Origin: Streptomyces antibioticus
Lineage (GTDB): Bacteria > Actinomycetota > Actinomycetes > Streptomycetales > Streptomycetaceae
Length of the DNA: 64,000 bases
Assembly (NCBI RefSeq): GCF_001514065.1
Contig: NZ_KQ948422.1
Span: forward strand, 1,339,939-1,403,938
Reading direction: 5' to 3'
The translations under genes were made by a program, and so were the position numbers. The notes under the pieces were generated by a model, which did not search any database, had not been told where the DNA came from, and worked only from the letters and a program-made list of their open reading frames with translations. This document shows, piece after piece, positions 26,934 through 34,741 of the stretch. How positions within the stretch are numbered: position 1 is the stretch's first letter; each line of letters opens with the position of its first letter.

Positions 26934-27028
26934 TTCTTTGGACCGGGTGCTGCTTCTTTGGACCGGGTGCTCCTTCTTTGGACCGGGTCCGCTTCTTTGG
27001 ACCGGGTCCGCTTCTTTGGGCCGGGTGC
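26934..27028. repeat. Five tandem 19-20 bp repeats in the cluster B intercistronic leader
   Basis: TTCTTTGGACCGGGT recurs at 26934, 26954, 26974, 26993 and 27012 (spacings 20, 20, 19, 19). The last copy has one change (TTCTTTGGGCCGGGT). A shorter repeat, GGTGGGCTCGGTG, occurs twice just before (about 26868-26900). The block fills most of the 318-bp gap between the binding-protein stop and the permease start, which contains no gene that I can support. Confidence 0.9.
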
Positions 27029-27092
27029 CGCCCCAGTGGCACGACTGCCCGCGGCTGTGTGGGGACGTGAAGTGCCGCTGCTCGGGTGGGCG

Positions 27093-27108
27093 CCGGCCTG
27101 CGGGCCGG
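27093..27108 (-). terminator. Hairpin downstream of the cluster B binding-protein gene
   Basis: CCGGCC (27093-27098), tetraloop TGCG, GGCCGG (27103-27108), about 33 bp after the binding-protein stop. It probably protects or partly terminates the binding-protein message before the permease genes, like the cluster A hairpin at 5555. Confidence 0.4.
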
Positions 27109-27140
27109 ATCCCCGGCGTTGTTGCGCGAAGCGCTCCTCG

Positions 27141-28451
27141 CTACTTCGCGAGTTTCAGTCCCCGGTCCTCGATGCCCGACTCCGCCTTCTCCTGGCCCGC
27201 GTTCACGCCCGCCGCGAAGCCGGACTTGGCGGCGGTGTCCTGGATCGCGGTGTAGACGTCCATCTGGTCGGGGCCCCACGTCCAGCCGGGGACGATGGTG
27301 TCGACCTGCTGGGAGGCGAGGGCGTAGACGTCCTGCCCGTTCAGGTACCCGGTGTCGAACTTGGCCGCCGCCACCGCCCGCATCTCGGGGTCGGCCGGCA
27401 GCGCGCTGCTGGGTGACTCGAGGTCGGCGAGGCGGGCCTCGACGCCGGCCTTGTTCGTGGTGAGCCAGGTGATGAACTCGGTCGCGGCCTCGGCGTGGTC
27501 GCTGCCCTTGAGGACGCCGTAGGAGGTGCCGCCGTAGTTGCCGCTCGCCGCGGTGCCCCAGTTGGGCATCGGGGCCGCCGCCCACTTGCCGGCGAGGTCG
27601 GGCATGGAGGTCTTCATGCCGCCCGCGGACCAGGACGCGCCGAGGAAGGAGAGCGTCCTGCCGGAGGTGCGCGCCTTGGTCTCCTCAGGGCTCCAGCCGG
27701 CGTAGGACTGCACGAGGTCGTCGCGGACGAGACCGTCCCAGTAGGCGGCGACCTTCTGGGTGGCGGCGTCGTTCACGCCGGGCTTCCAGGCGTCGCCCTC
27801 GGTCGCGAACCACTTGCCGCCGGCCTGCCAGGACAGCGCGGCGAGCAGCGCCGGGTCGCTCTTCGGCATGGACGCGAGGCGGACGTTCTTGTCCTGCTTC
27901 TTGACCTTCTCCGCGGCGGTCTTGAACTCGTCCCAGTTCTTGGGCACTTCGATGCCGTACTTCTTGAACAGGTCGGTGCGGTAGTAGTACAGCTGCGGGG
28001 CGACGTCGTAGGGCACGGTCCAGGTCTTGCCGCCGAAGGTCACGAGGCTCTGAACGGACTCCGGGAACTTCGACTTGACCGTTTCACCGGCGTACTCGGT
28101 CAGATCGATCAGGTTCCCCTGGCTCGCGAACTCGGGGACCATCTGGTACTCGATCGTGGCCACGTCGGGCGCGTTGCCCGCCTTCACGGCGTTGGCGAGT
28201 TTGCTGTAGCCCTCGGTGCCGCTGGGTATCTCGGCGAACTTCACCTGGATGTCCTTGTGCGTTCTGTTGAACGCCTCGACGGTCGACTTCGCGCCGAGTG
28301 TCCAGGTCCAGTAGGTCAGGGTGACCGGCTTGCCGTCGGACGCGGCGCCCGACGAGTCGTCGCCGCCGCAGGCGGTGCCGGTGGCCAGCAGGCCCAGCGC
28401 GGCGACGGCGGCGAGGGATGCGGTACGGAACGAGCGTGAAGTGCGCGTCAT
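27141..28451 (-). CDS. Extracellular sugar-binding lipoprotein (cluster B)
   Basis: A 436-residue family 1 solute-binding protein. The signal sequence ends at ATGTACGG, a lipobox-like site with Cys near residue 28. It is less canonical than LxxC because the -3 position is Gly. The body has the typical CUT1 pattern (TYWTWTLGAKSTVEAFN, NAPDVATIEYQMVPEFA, YDVAPQLYYYRTDLF). The ATG at 28451 is preceded by GGAGACGTGCA. First gene of cluster B. CGATCG boxes and an inverted repeat lie in the 145 bp before it. Ligand unknown. The phosphodiesterase/HAD gene downstream hints at a phosphate-bearing compound. Confidence 0.92.
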   Translation of the reverse strand: MTRTSRSFRTASLAAVAALGLLATGTACGGDDSSGAASDGKPVTLTYWTWTLGAKSTVEAFNRTHKDIQVKFAEIPSGTEGYSKLANAVKAGNAPDVATIEYQMVPEFASQGNLIDLTEYAGETVKSKFPESVQSLVTFGGKTWTVPYDVAPQLYYYRTDLFKKYGIEVPKNWDEFKTAAEKVKKQDKNVRLASMPKSDPALLAALSWQAGGKWFATEGDAWKPGVNDAATQKVAAYWDGLVRDDLVQSYAGWSPEETKARTSGRTLSFLGASWSAGGMKTSMPDLAGKWAAAPMPNWGTAASGNYGGTSYGVLKGSDHAEAATEFITWLTTNKAGVEARLADLESPSSALPADPEMRAVAAAKFDTGYLNGQDVYALASQQVDTIVPGWTWGPDQMDVYTAIQDTAAKSGFAAGVNAGQEKAESGIEDRGLKLAK

Positions 28452-28511
28452 TGCACGTCTCCTACGAGACCTCGAAGGGGAAGAGGCGGTCGCAGGACAT
28501 CTTTTGTGCGC

Positions 28512-28583
28512 GGACGATCGGAGTCAAGAGCGTTCGCGCAATACAATCAAAACGATCGAACATCGCTCAGCGAGCGATCGTTT
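28512..28583. promoter_or_regulatory. Operator region of cluster B with long inverted repeat
   Basis: A perfect 9-bp inverted repeat AAACGATCG (28550-28558) / CGATCGTTT (28575-28583), 16-bp spacer. The spacer carries a smaller palindrome, CGCTCAGCG. A further CGATCG lies at 28515-28520. It sits between the regulator stop and the binding-protein start. The same half-site occurs upstream of the PL8 lyase. Confidence 0.6.
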
Positions 28584-28596
28584 CTCTTCACGTCGC

Positions 28597-29691
28597 TCAG
28601 TTGGCGGGACGGCGACCTCCGCAGGACGCCCGGATCTTCAACTCGGGGAGCAGGTCGAGGTGTTGACGCGGGGCCGGGTCCGCCGCCCCGTCCGACCGCT
28701 CCGCGAGCCGCTGGAGGAGCAGCTTGGCGGCGAGTTCCCCGACCGCGCGCTTGGGTGGCGCGACGGCGGTGAGGGGCACGTCGGCGAGGCCGGCCACCTC
28801 GTCCTCGTAGACGATCAGCGCGAGGTCGTCGGGCACCCGGATACCGCAGGCCTGGAGACGGGGCACCAGCACGATGGCGTCGGCGTCGCTGTGCACGAGC
28901 GCCGCGGTGACACCGCGCTTCTTCACCGCCTCGACCAGGTAGTCGACGCTCGCCTCGTAGTCGCCGTGCTCCCGCACGGTCGGCGCGCCCGTCGCGACGT
29001 CGAGGCCCAGGGACTGCACGGCGGCCCGATAACCCGCCGTGATCTGCGCGGCGTGCGGCCCCTCCTGCAACACGGCGGTGATCTTGCGGTGGCCCAGCGC
29101 GGCGAAGTGGCTCACCGCCACGGCCGCCCCGTGGGCGCGGTCGGTGCGGACCCGGTCGAGCGCCGCGGCGGGGTTGGTGGGCGGGGCCAGGCGTTCCACC
29201 AGCACGGCGGGGACGCCGTGCTCCAGCAGCCACTTCTCCTGTCCGTCCACCGGGACGCCGTCGAACCAGCTCGGGGCGACGATCAGCCCCTCCGCCCCGC
29301 CCGCGACCAGGTGTTCGGCCTGTACCGCGTCCTCGGCCTCCACATATCCGGTCACGCCCAGCACGAGCCGGGCGCCCTGGGCTGCGGCCGCCTCCCGGGC
29401 GCCGTGCACGATGTCCGCGAAGAGGTTCTGGGTGTTCGGCACGATCATTCCGATCACCACACCCTCGGCCCGCTCCGGCCGCACCTGGGTCTCGGCCGGG
29501 CTCTCCCCCGGCCACACCACCGCGCCGTGCAGCCGCTGCACCCGCCCCTGCGCGGCCAGTGCCTCCACGTCGCGGCGCAGGGTGACCGCGGACACCCCCA
29601 GTTCGGCGGCGAGTTCGGAGACCCGGAGGCTGCCGCGCTGCCGGACGAGTTCGAGCACTCGCTCATGACGCTGGTCGACATGCAGTCGCAT
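28597..29691 (-). CDS. DeoR-type HTH / LacI-type sugar-binding transcriptional regulator
   Basis: A 364-residue regulator of mixed architecture. Residues 1-60 are a DeoR-type winged helix (RGSLRVSELAAELGVSAVTLRRDVEALAAQG). The remainder is a LacI/periplasmic-binding-protein sensor (VVIGMIVPNTQNLFADIVHGAREAAAAQ near 85, ALVHSDADAIVLVPRL near 265). The ATG at 29691 has GGGGGA 4 nt upstream. It lies upstream of and co-directional with cluster B. Boxes at 28512-28583 (cluster B), 29778-29806 (its own promoter) and 18898-18917 (PL8 gene) suggest a local regulon. It senses a free sugar or oligosaccharide by family logic. Confidence 0.87.
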   Translation of the reverse strand: MRLHVDQRHERVLELVRQRGSLRVSELAAELGVSAVTLRRDVEALAAQGRVQRLHGAVVWPGESPAETQVRPERAEGVVIGMIVPNTQNLFADIVHGAREAAAAQGARLVLGVTGYVEAEDAVQAEHLVAGGAEGLIVAPSWFDGVPVDGQEKWLLEHGVPAVLVERLAPPTNPAAALDRVRTDRAHGAAVAVSHFAALGHRKITAVLQEGPHAAQITAGYRAAVQSLGLDVATGAPTVREHGDYEASVDYLVEAVKKRGVTAALVHSDADAIVLVPRLQACGIRVPDDLALIVYEDEVAGLADVPLTAVAPPKRAVGELAAKLLLQRLAERSDGAADPAPRQHLDLLPELKIRASCGGRRPAN

Positions 29692-29777
29692 GGAATCCCC
29701 CTGGTGCGAGGCCTGGACGTACGTTCTCGGGGCCGACGCGGAGCGTGATCCCGGGCCGCTCACTCTACGCCCCAAGC

Positions 29778-29806
29778 GTATCGATCACTTCCGATCAATA
29801 CGATCG
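29778..29806. promoter_or_regulatory. Candidate autoregulatory operator of the DeoR/LacI hybrid regulator
   Basis: Imperfect inverted repeat GTATCGATC (29778-29786) / GATCAATAC (29793-29801), one mismatch and a 6-bp spacer, followed at once by another CGATCG. It lies about 90 bp upstream of the regulator start and between it and the divergent TetR gene. Confidence 0.5.
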
Positions 29807-29855
29807 CCACCAGCTCGGAAGACGCACGGAGTGCACTCAGTCCCCCACCCGCAGC

Positions 29856-29872
29856 GCACTGAGTGCCATACG
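29856..29872. promoter_or_regulatory. Candidate TetR operator, copy 1
   Basis: The palindrome GCACTGAGTGC (29856-29866) sits within the 16-bp string CACTGAGTGCCATACG (29857-29872), 28 bp before the TetR start codon. The identical 16 bp recur at 30711-30726 before the next gene. Another palindrome, GAGTGCACTC, lies just upstream (about 29830). Confidence 0.6.
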
Positions 29873-29899
29873 GGACGTACCGGTGCTACGTTCCCGTCC

Positions 29900-30655
29900 A
29901 TGAGCTCCAGCAGCACGGCGCCCCGGCGCGGTGAGAAGACGGAAACGGCGGCCGCCAAGCCGCCCATGCGTGACGCCCTGGTCGCGGCGGCGTTCCAGCT
30001 GTTCCTGGAGCGGGGGTACGAGCAGACCACGGTCGACGACATCGTGGCGCTGGCCGGCGTGGGCCGGCGGTCGTTCTTCCGCTACTTCCCCTCCAAGGAG
30101 GACGTGGTCTTCCCCGACCACGAGCGCTGCCTGGCCGACGTCACCGAGTTCCTCGCGGCCGGCGACGACGCGGACGACCCCGTGCTGCGGGTCTGCGAGG
30201 CGGTCCGGCTGGTGCTGCGGATGTACACCGAGAACCCGACCTTCTCGGTGCAGCGCTACCGGCTCACCAAGAAGGTCCCCGGCCTGCGTGCGTACGAGCT
30301 GTCCGTGGTGTGGCGCTATGAGCGGGCGTTCGCCGAGTACCTGCGCCGTCGCCTCGCCGGGCGGCGCGACGGATCGCTCCGGGCCGACGTGATCGCGGCG
30401 GCCGTCGCCGCGGCGCACAACAACGCGCTGCGGTCCTGGCTCCGCTCGGACGGCAAGGGCGACGTGGGCACGGAGATGGACCACGCGCTCGGATACGTAC
30501 AGTCCGCCTTCGGCGCGTCACCCACGCCCACCGCCCCCGAGCGGGCCGACGACTCCGAGGACGTCGTGGTCCTCGTCTCCCGCCGCGGGGCGCCGCTGTG
30601 GCGGGTGGTCCAGGAGATCGAGGCGACGCTGGGACGCGATCCGGAACAGGGCTGA
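29900..30655 (+). CDS. TetR-family transcriptional regulator
   Basis: A 251-residue protein. The N-terminal HTH (QTTVDDIVALAGVGRRSFFRYFPSKEDVVF, residues ~43-75) is the TetR signature. The helical ligand domain extends to about 210, followed by a ~35-residue extra C-terminal segment (EDVVVLVSRRGAPLWRV). No ribosome site precedes the ATG, so the message may be leaderless or nearly so. The palindrome 28 bp upstream implies autoregulation. The same box before the DUF35 gene suggests that gene is its target. Confidence 0.88.
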   Translation: MSSSSTAPRRGEKTETAAAKPPMRDALVAAAFQLFLERGYEQTTVDDIVALAGVGRRSFFRYFPSKEDVVFPDHERCLADVTEFLAAGDDADDPVLRVCEAVRLVLRMYTENPTFSVQRYRLTKKVPGLRAYELSVVWRYERAFAEYLRRRLAGRRDGSLRADVIAAAVAAAHNNALRSWLRSDGKGDVGTEMDHALGYVQSAFGASPTPTAPERADDSEDVVVLVSRRGAPLWRVVQEIEATLGRDPEQG

Positions 30656-30710
30656 CCCGGCCGTCGACCGGCCCTCGAAATTCCGGGGTACGGAGTACCT
30701 TTACGGATGA

Positions 30711-30726
30711 CACTGAGTGCCATACG
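30711..30726. promoter_or_regulatory. Candidate TetR operator, copy 2
   Basis: CACTGAGTGCCATACG, identical over 16 bp to 29857-29872, about 100 bp upstream of the DUF35 gene start and 55 bp after the TetR stop. Confidence 0.6.
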
Positions 30727-30822
30727 CTGCGGATGTGCACGGTGGCACAGAACGCCGCGCACGTCCGTGCCCGGGTGACCCGCGCACGGGGGATTCCGGT
30801 CGAGCGCAGGGAGTTGACCAGC

Positions 30823-31236
30823 GTGTACCACTACTCAGGAAGCGTTGCTCATCAGTCATCCGGTTCCGCGGCGGCCGTCCTTGAACCTGCGGCCCCCGAC
30901 CAGAACGCCATCGTCTTCCAGCGCTGCAACTGGTGCGGCACCGCCATGTACCACCGGCTGCTGTGTCCGGTCTGCCAGGGCAGCGACCTGCGCACGGAGC
31001 GCAGCGAGGGGGTCGGGACCGTCCGGCATGCCACGGTCGTGCACCGCAACACCCCCGCCGCGCGCAATGTGTCGATGATCGAGATGGCCGAGGGTTTCGT
31101 CGTCCGCGGTCGGGTCATGGGCCCGCTCATCGGCATCCACAGCGGTGACCGCGTCCGGCTGTCCACGGCCAAGGACCCCGTCCGCGGCGAGCCCGTCTTC
31201 CAGCTGATCGACGAGCCCTACCGCGCCTGGACCTGA
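30823..31236 (+). CDS. DUF35-type rubredoxin-like zinc ribbon / OB-fold protein
   Basis: A 137-residue protein. A zinc ribbon, C-N-W-C-x10-C-P-V-C (residues ~35-52), is followed by an OB-fold (GVGTVRHATVVHR … GDRVRLSTAKD). Proteins of this family often assist thiolases or acyl-CoA enzymes, but none adjoins this gene. The GTG at 30823 has AGGGAG 9 nt upstream. Earlier in-frame starts have no such site. It follows the TetR gene behind an identical operator-like box, so a two-gene regulon is likely. Confidence 0.8.
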   Translation: MYHYSGSVAHQSSGSAAAVLEPAAPDQNAIVFQRCNWCGTAMYHRLLCPVCQGSDLRTERSEGVGTVRHATVVHRNTPAARNVSMIEMAEGFVVRGRVMGPLIGIHSGDRVRLSTAKDPVRGEPVFQLIDEPYRAWT

Positions 31237-31415
31237 CGGCCGGGCCGAGCGCGCCGGCGCGGCGCCTGATGCCGCCCGCTGGCTTGATCGCATCGCTCGA
31301 TCGCTTTTCCTCCCCCCGCACAGACAACCCACAGGCGTCCTTCACCCTCCTCCGGGACGCGTGAGGCTTCCGGGACCGACGGGACGCCTGCGCTCTGGGG
31401 TTTGAGGAGAAGGAC

Positions 31416-34184
31416 TTGATCCGTGCCCGGCGAATATGTGTGACCGCCGTGGCGGTGCTGGCGGCCCTGGCGGGCTCGCCCGGACCGGTGCAGGCGCAAC
31501 AGCCGCCTGATGCGGGGGTGTTGAGTGCGAGTGGGGAGAACGGGCTGCCGCCGGGGTGGCGGATCGACGGGGAAGGCGCGGCGCGGGAGTTGGTCTGGCG
31601 CGCCGCGAAGCCCGTACCCATGGGAGACGCCCGTGTCGAGTTCCGGGCCGGTGACCGGCTGCTCGGGGTGCCCCGGCCGGCGAAGGACGGTCGCACCTTC
31701 CGGCTGGACCTCGCGGAGGCCGCCACCCGCGGTCTGACCGGCCTTCAGGTGACGGCCGGTGGACGGCGGTTGGACGCGTCGGCGGACGACCGGCGCAAGG
31801 TTTCCGGGGCCGCTCCGCAGCGGCCGGCCGCACTGCCCGCGAACTCCGTCGACCCCGGCAAGCCCGGTTCGTACCGCACGGTCAGCGGGGAGTACAAGCT
31901 CGACTCGGTGCGGCTGCCCGGCTACAAGGAGCCGATCGAGATGCGGGCCGAGGTCGTGGCCCCGAAGGGCGCCACCGGTGCCCGGCCGCTCGCCCTGTTC
32001 CTGCACGGCCGTCACTCCACCTGCTACAAGCCGGGCTCCACGGACGACGTGACCGGCGACTGGCCCTGCGCGGCCGGCTACAAGCCGATCCCCAGCCATC
32101 TCGGCTACCTGCGCGACCAGCGGCTCCTGGCCTCCCAGGGCTATGTGACGGTGTCGATCTCGGCGAACGGCATCAACGCCCAGGACGCGGAGGCCGACGA
32201 CGCCGGCGCCCAGGCGCGTTCCTCGCTGGTCCGTCTGCACCTGGCCCACTGGGCCGACTGGGCCGCCCGGCCGAGCACCGCCCCGGCCGCCGTACGCCAG
32301 GGCGCGAAGGCCGATCTCTCCCGCGTCCTGCTCGTCGGGCACTCGCGCGGCGGCGAGGGCGTCAACCGGGCCGCCATGGACAGCCTGTACCCGGCGCCCG
32401 CCGCGCAGGACGGCTATCGGGGTCCGGTGCGCTGGAAGGTGCGCGGGACCGTGCTCATCGGACCGACGATCTTCGGCCAGAATCCGGTGGCGGACGTGCC
32501 GTCGGTGACCCTGCTGCCGGGCTGCGACGGCGATGTGTCGGACCTCCAGGGTGAGGTGTTCACCGACGGGACGCGCGGGATCAGCAAGGGCCGTGCACTG
32601 CACAGCGCGGTCTACGTGGTCGGCGCCAACCACAACTACTTCAACAGCGAGTGGACCCCGGGTCAGGCCAAGGCCCCCGCCTGGGACGACTTCGGGAAGG
32701 ACGAGGAGCGGCCCGACCCGGTCTGCGATCCGGGCACCGCGACCCGGCTGACCGCTAATCAGCAGCACAAGGCGGGCGCCACCTACATCGCCGCCGCGGC
32801 GCGGCTGTTCCTCGCCGGGGACGACAAGGTGCGCCCCCTGCTGGACGGCTCCGGCAAGCGGGCCCCGTCCGCGGACCCGGCGCGGGTGCTGACCCACGCG
32901 GTCGGCGGCCGGCGTACCGGCGGCTTCCTGCCGGACGGCAAGGTCGACGTGACCGGCGCCCGGCTGTGCTCGGCGATCGACCCCGACCCCGCCGCGACCT
33001 GTCTGCCCGCGGACACGAAGGGCGCGTCGCCGCACTTCGCCTGGTGGGAGACCGGGCGGGAGACGGGTCGCCGCGCGGTCGACCTGAAGTGGTCGGCGCC
33101 GGGCACCGCGGCGCGGATCACCGCCGACAGGCCGCTGTCCCTGGCCGGTTCGCAGAAGCTCGCGCTGCGGGTCTTCGTGCCGCCGAACAGCACCGGCACC
33201 AAGCTCGAGGTGTCCGTCACCGACGCCGCCGGCCGCACGGCCGATCTCGGCCGCGTCCAGGTGGACGGCCTACCGGGCACGGACCGCACCGCCTCCTACT
33301 GGGCGCGCGAGGTACGCGTACCGCTCACCGCGGCGACCCGCGCGGGACTCGACCTCACGCACCTCAAGTCCCTCGCACTGACCCCGCGTTCCGGCTCGGG
33401 GCAGGCCTGGCTGATGGACGCCTGGGGCTGGGCCCCCGGTACCCCGGCGGTCACGGCGGCGGCCCTGCCCCGTGTCGACGTCGGCCGCACGGTCGTCAAG
33501 GAGGGCGACTCGGGCACCGTCACCTACCGGGTCCCGGTACGGATCTCCGGGCACGGCAGCGGCCAGGTCCGGGTGTACGTGCTCGACCCGGAGACCGGCA
33601 TCGGCACGGAGAAGCTGGTGACCGTGCGCCCCGGCAGCGACGCCATCGACGTACCGGTCGAGGTCAAGGGGGACACCGCCTTCGACTACGACAAACAGCA
33701 CGACATCGCGGTGAAGGCGGTGCGGGGCGCCGTCGTGGGCGCGCACCGCGGCGGGATCACCGTCCAGAACGACGACCCCGAGCCGGTGATCACCCTGGCC
33801 CCGGTCACCGACCGGGTGACCGAGGGCGAGACGCTCAAGTGGCGGCTGTCGCTGAACGAGCCCGCGGCCGTGGACATCTGGGCGCCGCTGCGGGTGCTGC
33901 CGGTCACGGACGGGGCCGAGCTGTCCACGAAGGACGTCGACCCGCAGTGGCTGCTGGACTACTCCGGTGACGTGCCGGACCCTGAGCGGTCACTGTCCCA
34001 GGCGAACCTGTGGGTGTGGATCAACATCCCGGCGGGACGCACGAGCACCGACTTCGACGTCGTGACGATCCGGGACCAGGTGGCCGAGCCGACCGAGTCG
34101 ATGCGTCTCGCGCTCACCGACGACGACGCCGAGCCGCTGCCGGACCGCCCGGTGCTGACCGGGACGGTGCTGGACGCGTCGTAA
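31416..34184 (+). CDS. Secreted alpha/beta-hydrolase with C-terminal Calx-beta-like repeats
   Basis: A 922-residue exported protein with a Sec signal (VTAVAVLAALAGSPGPVQA). Residues ~150-470 form an alpha/beta hydrolase: LALFLHGRHSTCY (oxyanion strand) and LLVGHSRGGEGVNR (nucleophilic Ser elbow). The middle region resembles a carbohydrate-binding beta-sandwich. The last ~230 residues contain two Calx-beta-like repeats (VKEGDSGTVTYRVPVRI, VTEGETLKWRLSLNE). The start is TTG with GGAG 6 nt upstream. Probably an extracellular esterase or lipase held in the matrix by Ca-binding modules. Substrate unknown. A strong bidirectional terminator follows. Confidence 0.82.
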   Translation: MIRARRICVTAVAVLAALAGSPGPVQAQQPPDAGVLSASGENGLPPGWRIDGEGAARELVWRAAKPVPMGDARVEFRAGDRLLGVPRPAKDGRTFRLDLAEAATRGLTGLQVTAGGRRLDASADDRRKVSGAAPQRPAALPANSVDPGKPGSYRTVSGEYKLDSVRLPGYKEPIEMRAEVVAPKGATGARPLALFLHGRHSTCYKPGSTDDVTGDWPCAAGYKPIPSHLGYLRDQRLLASQGYVTVSISANGINAQDAEADDAGAQARSSLVRLHLAHWADWAARPSTAPAAVRQGAKADLSRVLLVGHSRGGEGVNRAAMDSLYPAPAAQDGYRGPVRWKVRGTVLIGPTIFGQNPVADVPSVTLLPGCDGDVSDLQGEVFTDGTRGISKGRALHSAVYVVGANHNYFNSEWTPGQAKAPAWDDFGKDEERPDPVCDPGTATRLTANQQHKAGATYIAAAARLFLAGDDKVRPLLDGSGKRAPSADPARVLTHAVGGRRTGGFLPDGKVDVTGARLCSAIDPDPAATCLPADTKGASPHFAWWETGRETGRRAVDLKWSAPGTAARITADRPLSLAGSQKLALRVFVPPNSTGTKLEVSVTDAAGRTADLGRVQVDGLPGTDRTASYWAREVRVPLTAATRAGLDLTHLKSLALTPRSGSGQAWLMDAWGWAPGTPAVTAAALPRVDVGRTVVKEGDSGTVTYRVPVRISGHGSGQVRVYVLDPETGIGTEKLVTVRPGSDAIDVPVEVKGDTAFDYDKQHDIAVKAVRGAVVGAHRGGITVQNDDPEPVITLAPVTDRVTEGETLKWRLSLNEPAAVDIWAPLRVLPVTDGAELSTKDVDPQWLLDYSGDVPDPERSLSQANLWVWINIPAGRTSTDFDVVTIRDQVAEPTESMRLALTDDDAEPLPDRPVLTGTVLDAS

Positions 34185-34199
34185 CGACGCCGTAGAGGG

Positions 34200-34240
34200 C
34201 CGAAAGGGGCACGGACGAATCGGTCCGTGCCCCTTTTCGG
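34200..34240. terminator. Strong bidirectional terminator
   Basis: A stem of about 14 bp formed by AAAGGGGCACGGAC (34203-34216) and GTCCGTGCCCCTTT (34223-34236), 6-nt loop gaatcg, extended by CCG/CGG past a single bulge. It has U-runs on both strands. It serves the hydrolase gene (+) and the PPOX gene ending at 34244 (-). Confidence 0.88.
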
Positions 34241-34243
34241 TCT

Positions 34244-34624
34244 TCACAGGGCGATGCGGATGCCCACGGTGCCGTCCGTGCCCCGGCGCAGCCGGCTGCC
34301 GAGGAGGCTGAGCCGGCCCATGATGCCGTACTTGCGTGCGATCAGAGTCCGGTACCGGGCCCCGGTCTCGGCGTCGCAGATCTCGGCGGTGGCCGGTACC
34401 GGATCGCCGGTCGGGTTGCCGCGCAGGTCACAGGGGCCGACGAGGACGTCGGCCCGGTTCCGGATCCGCTTGACCTTCCAGGAGTCGGCGACCGTCCACA
34501 CGCCGAGGGCGTCCCCGTCGCGCACCACCCATACCGGGGTGGGGACGGGCGTGCCGTTCTTGCGGTAGCTGGTGATCAACAGGTACTTGCCCGCAGCGAG
34601 CCGCTCCAGCGGCGTGTCACTCAT
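34244..34624 (-). CDS. PPOX-class F420-dependent oxidoreductase-like protein
   Basis: A 126-residue split-barrel flavin/F420-binding protein. Features: YLLITSYRKNGTPVPTPVWVV at the N-terminus, WKVKRIRNRADVLVGPCDLRG in the middle and RKYGIMGRL near the C-terminus, the pattern of actinobacterial PPOX-class F420-dependent reductases. Single-domain length is normal. It probably reduces a small molecule using F420H2. Monocistronic, ending at the shared terminator. Confidence 0.85.
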   Translation of the reverse strand: MSDTPLERLAAGKYLLITSYRKNGTPVPTPVWVVRDGDALGVWTVADSWKVKRIRNRADVLVGPCDLRGNPTGDPVPATAEICDAETGARYRTLIARKYGIMGRLSLLGSRLRRGTDGTVGIRIAL

Positions 34625-34741
34625 GACGGGAGTCTAGGCAGCGGGCGCCGGGACGGCCCTCGCCAGGCGCGAACAATTCGGTTCACCTCCGGTTTCGTCC
34701 GGGGGATGCTGGGGGTGACGGACCGGACAGGGGGCTGCCGC

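Noticed and set aside
26934-27028. Repeat array considered as a CRISPR
   Set aside because: Units are directly abutting with 19-20 bp period and no unique spacers, and there are no cas genes.
24913-27585. 890-codon open frame on the minus strand appearing to fuse sequence upstream of the MalG-type permease
   Set aside because: Only the last 290 codons are coding. The upstream part is out of frame with the MalF-type permease and binding-protein genes.
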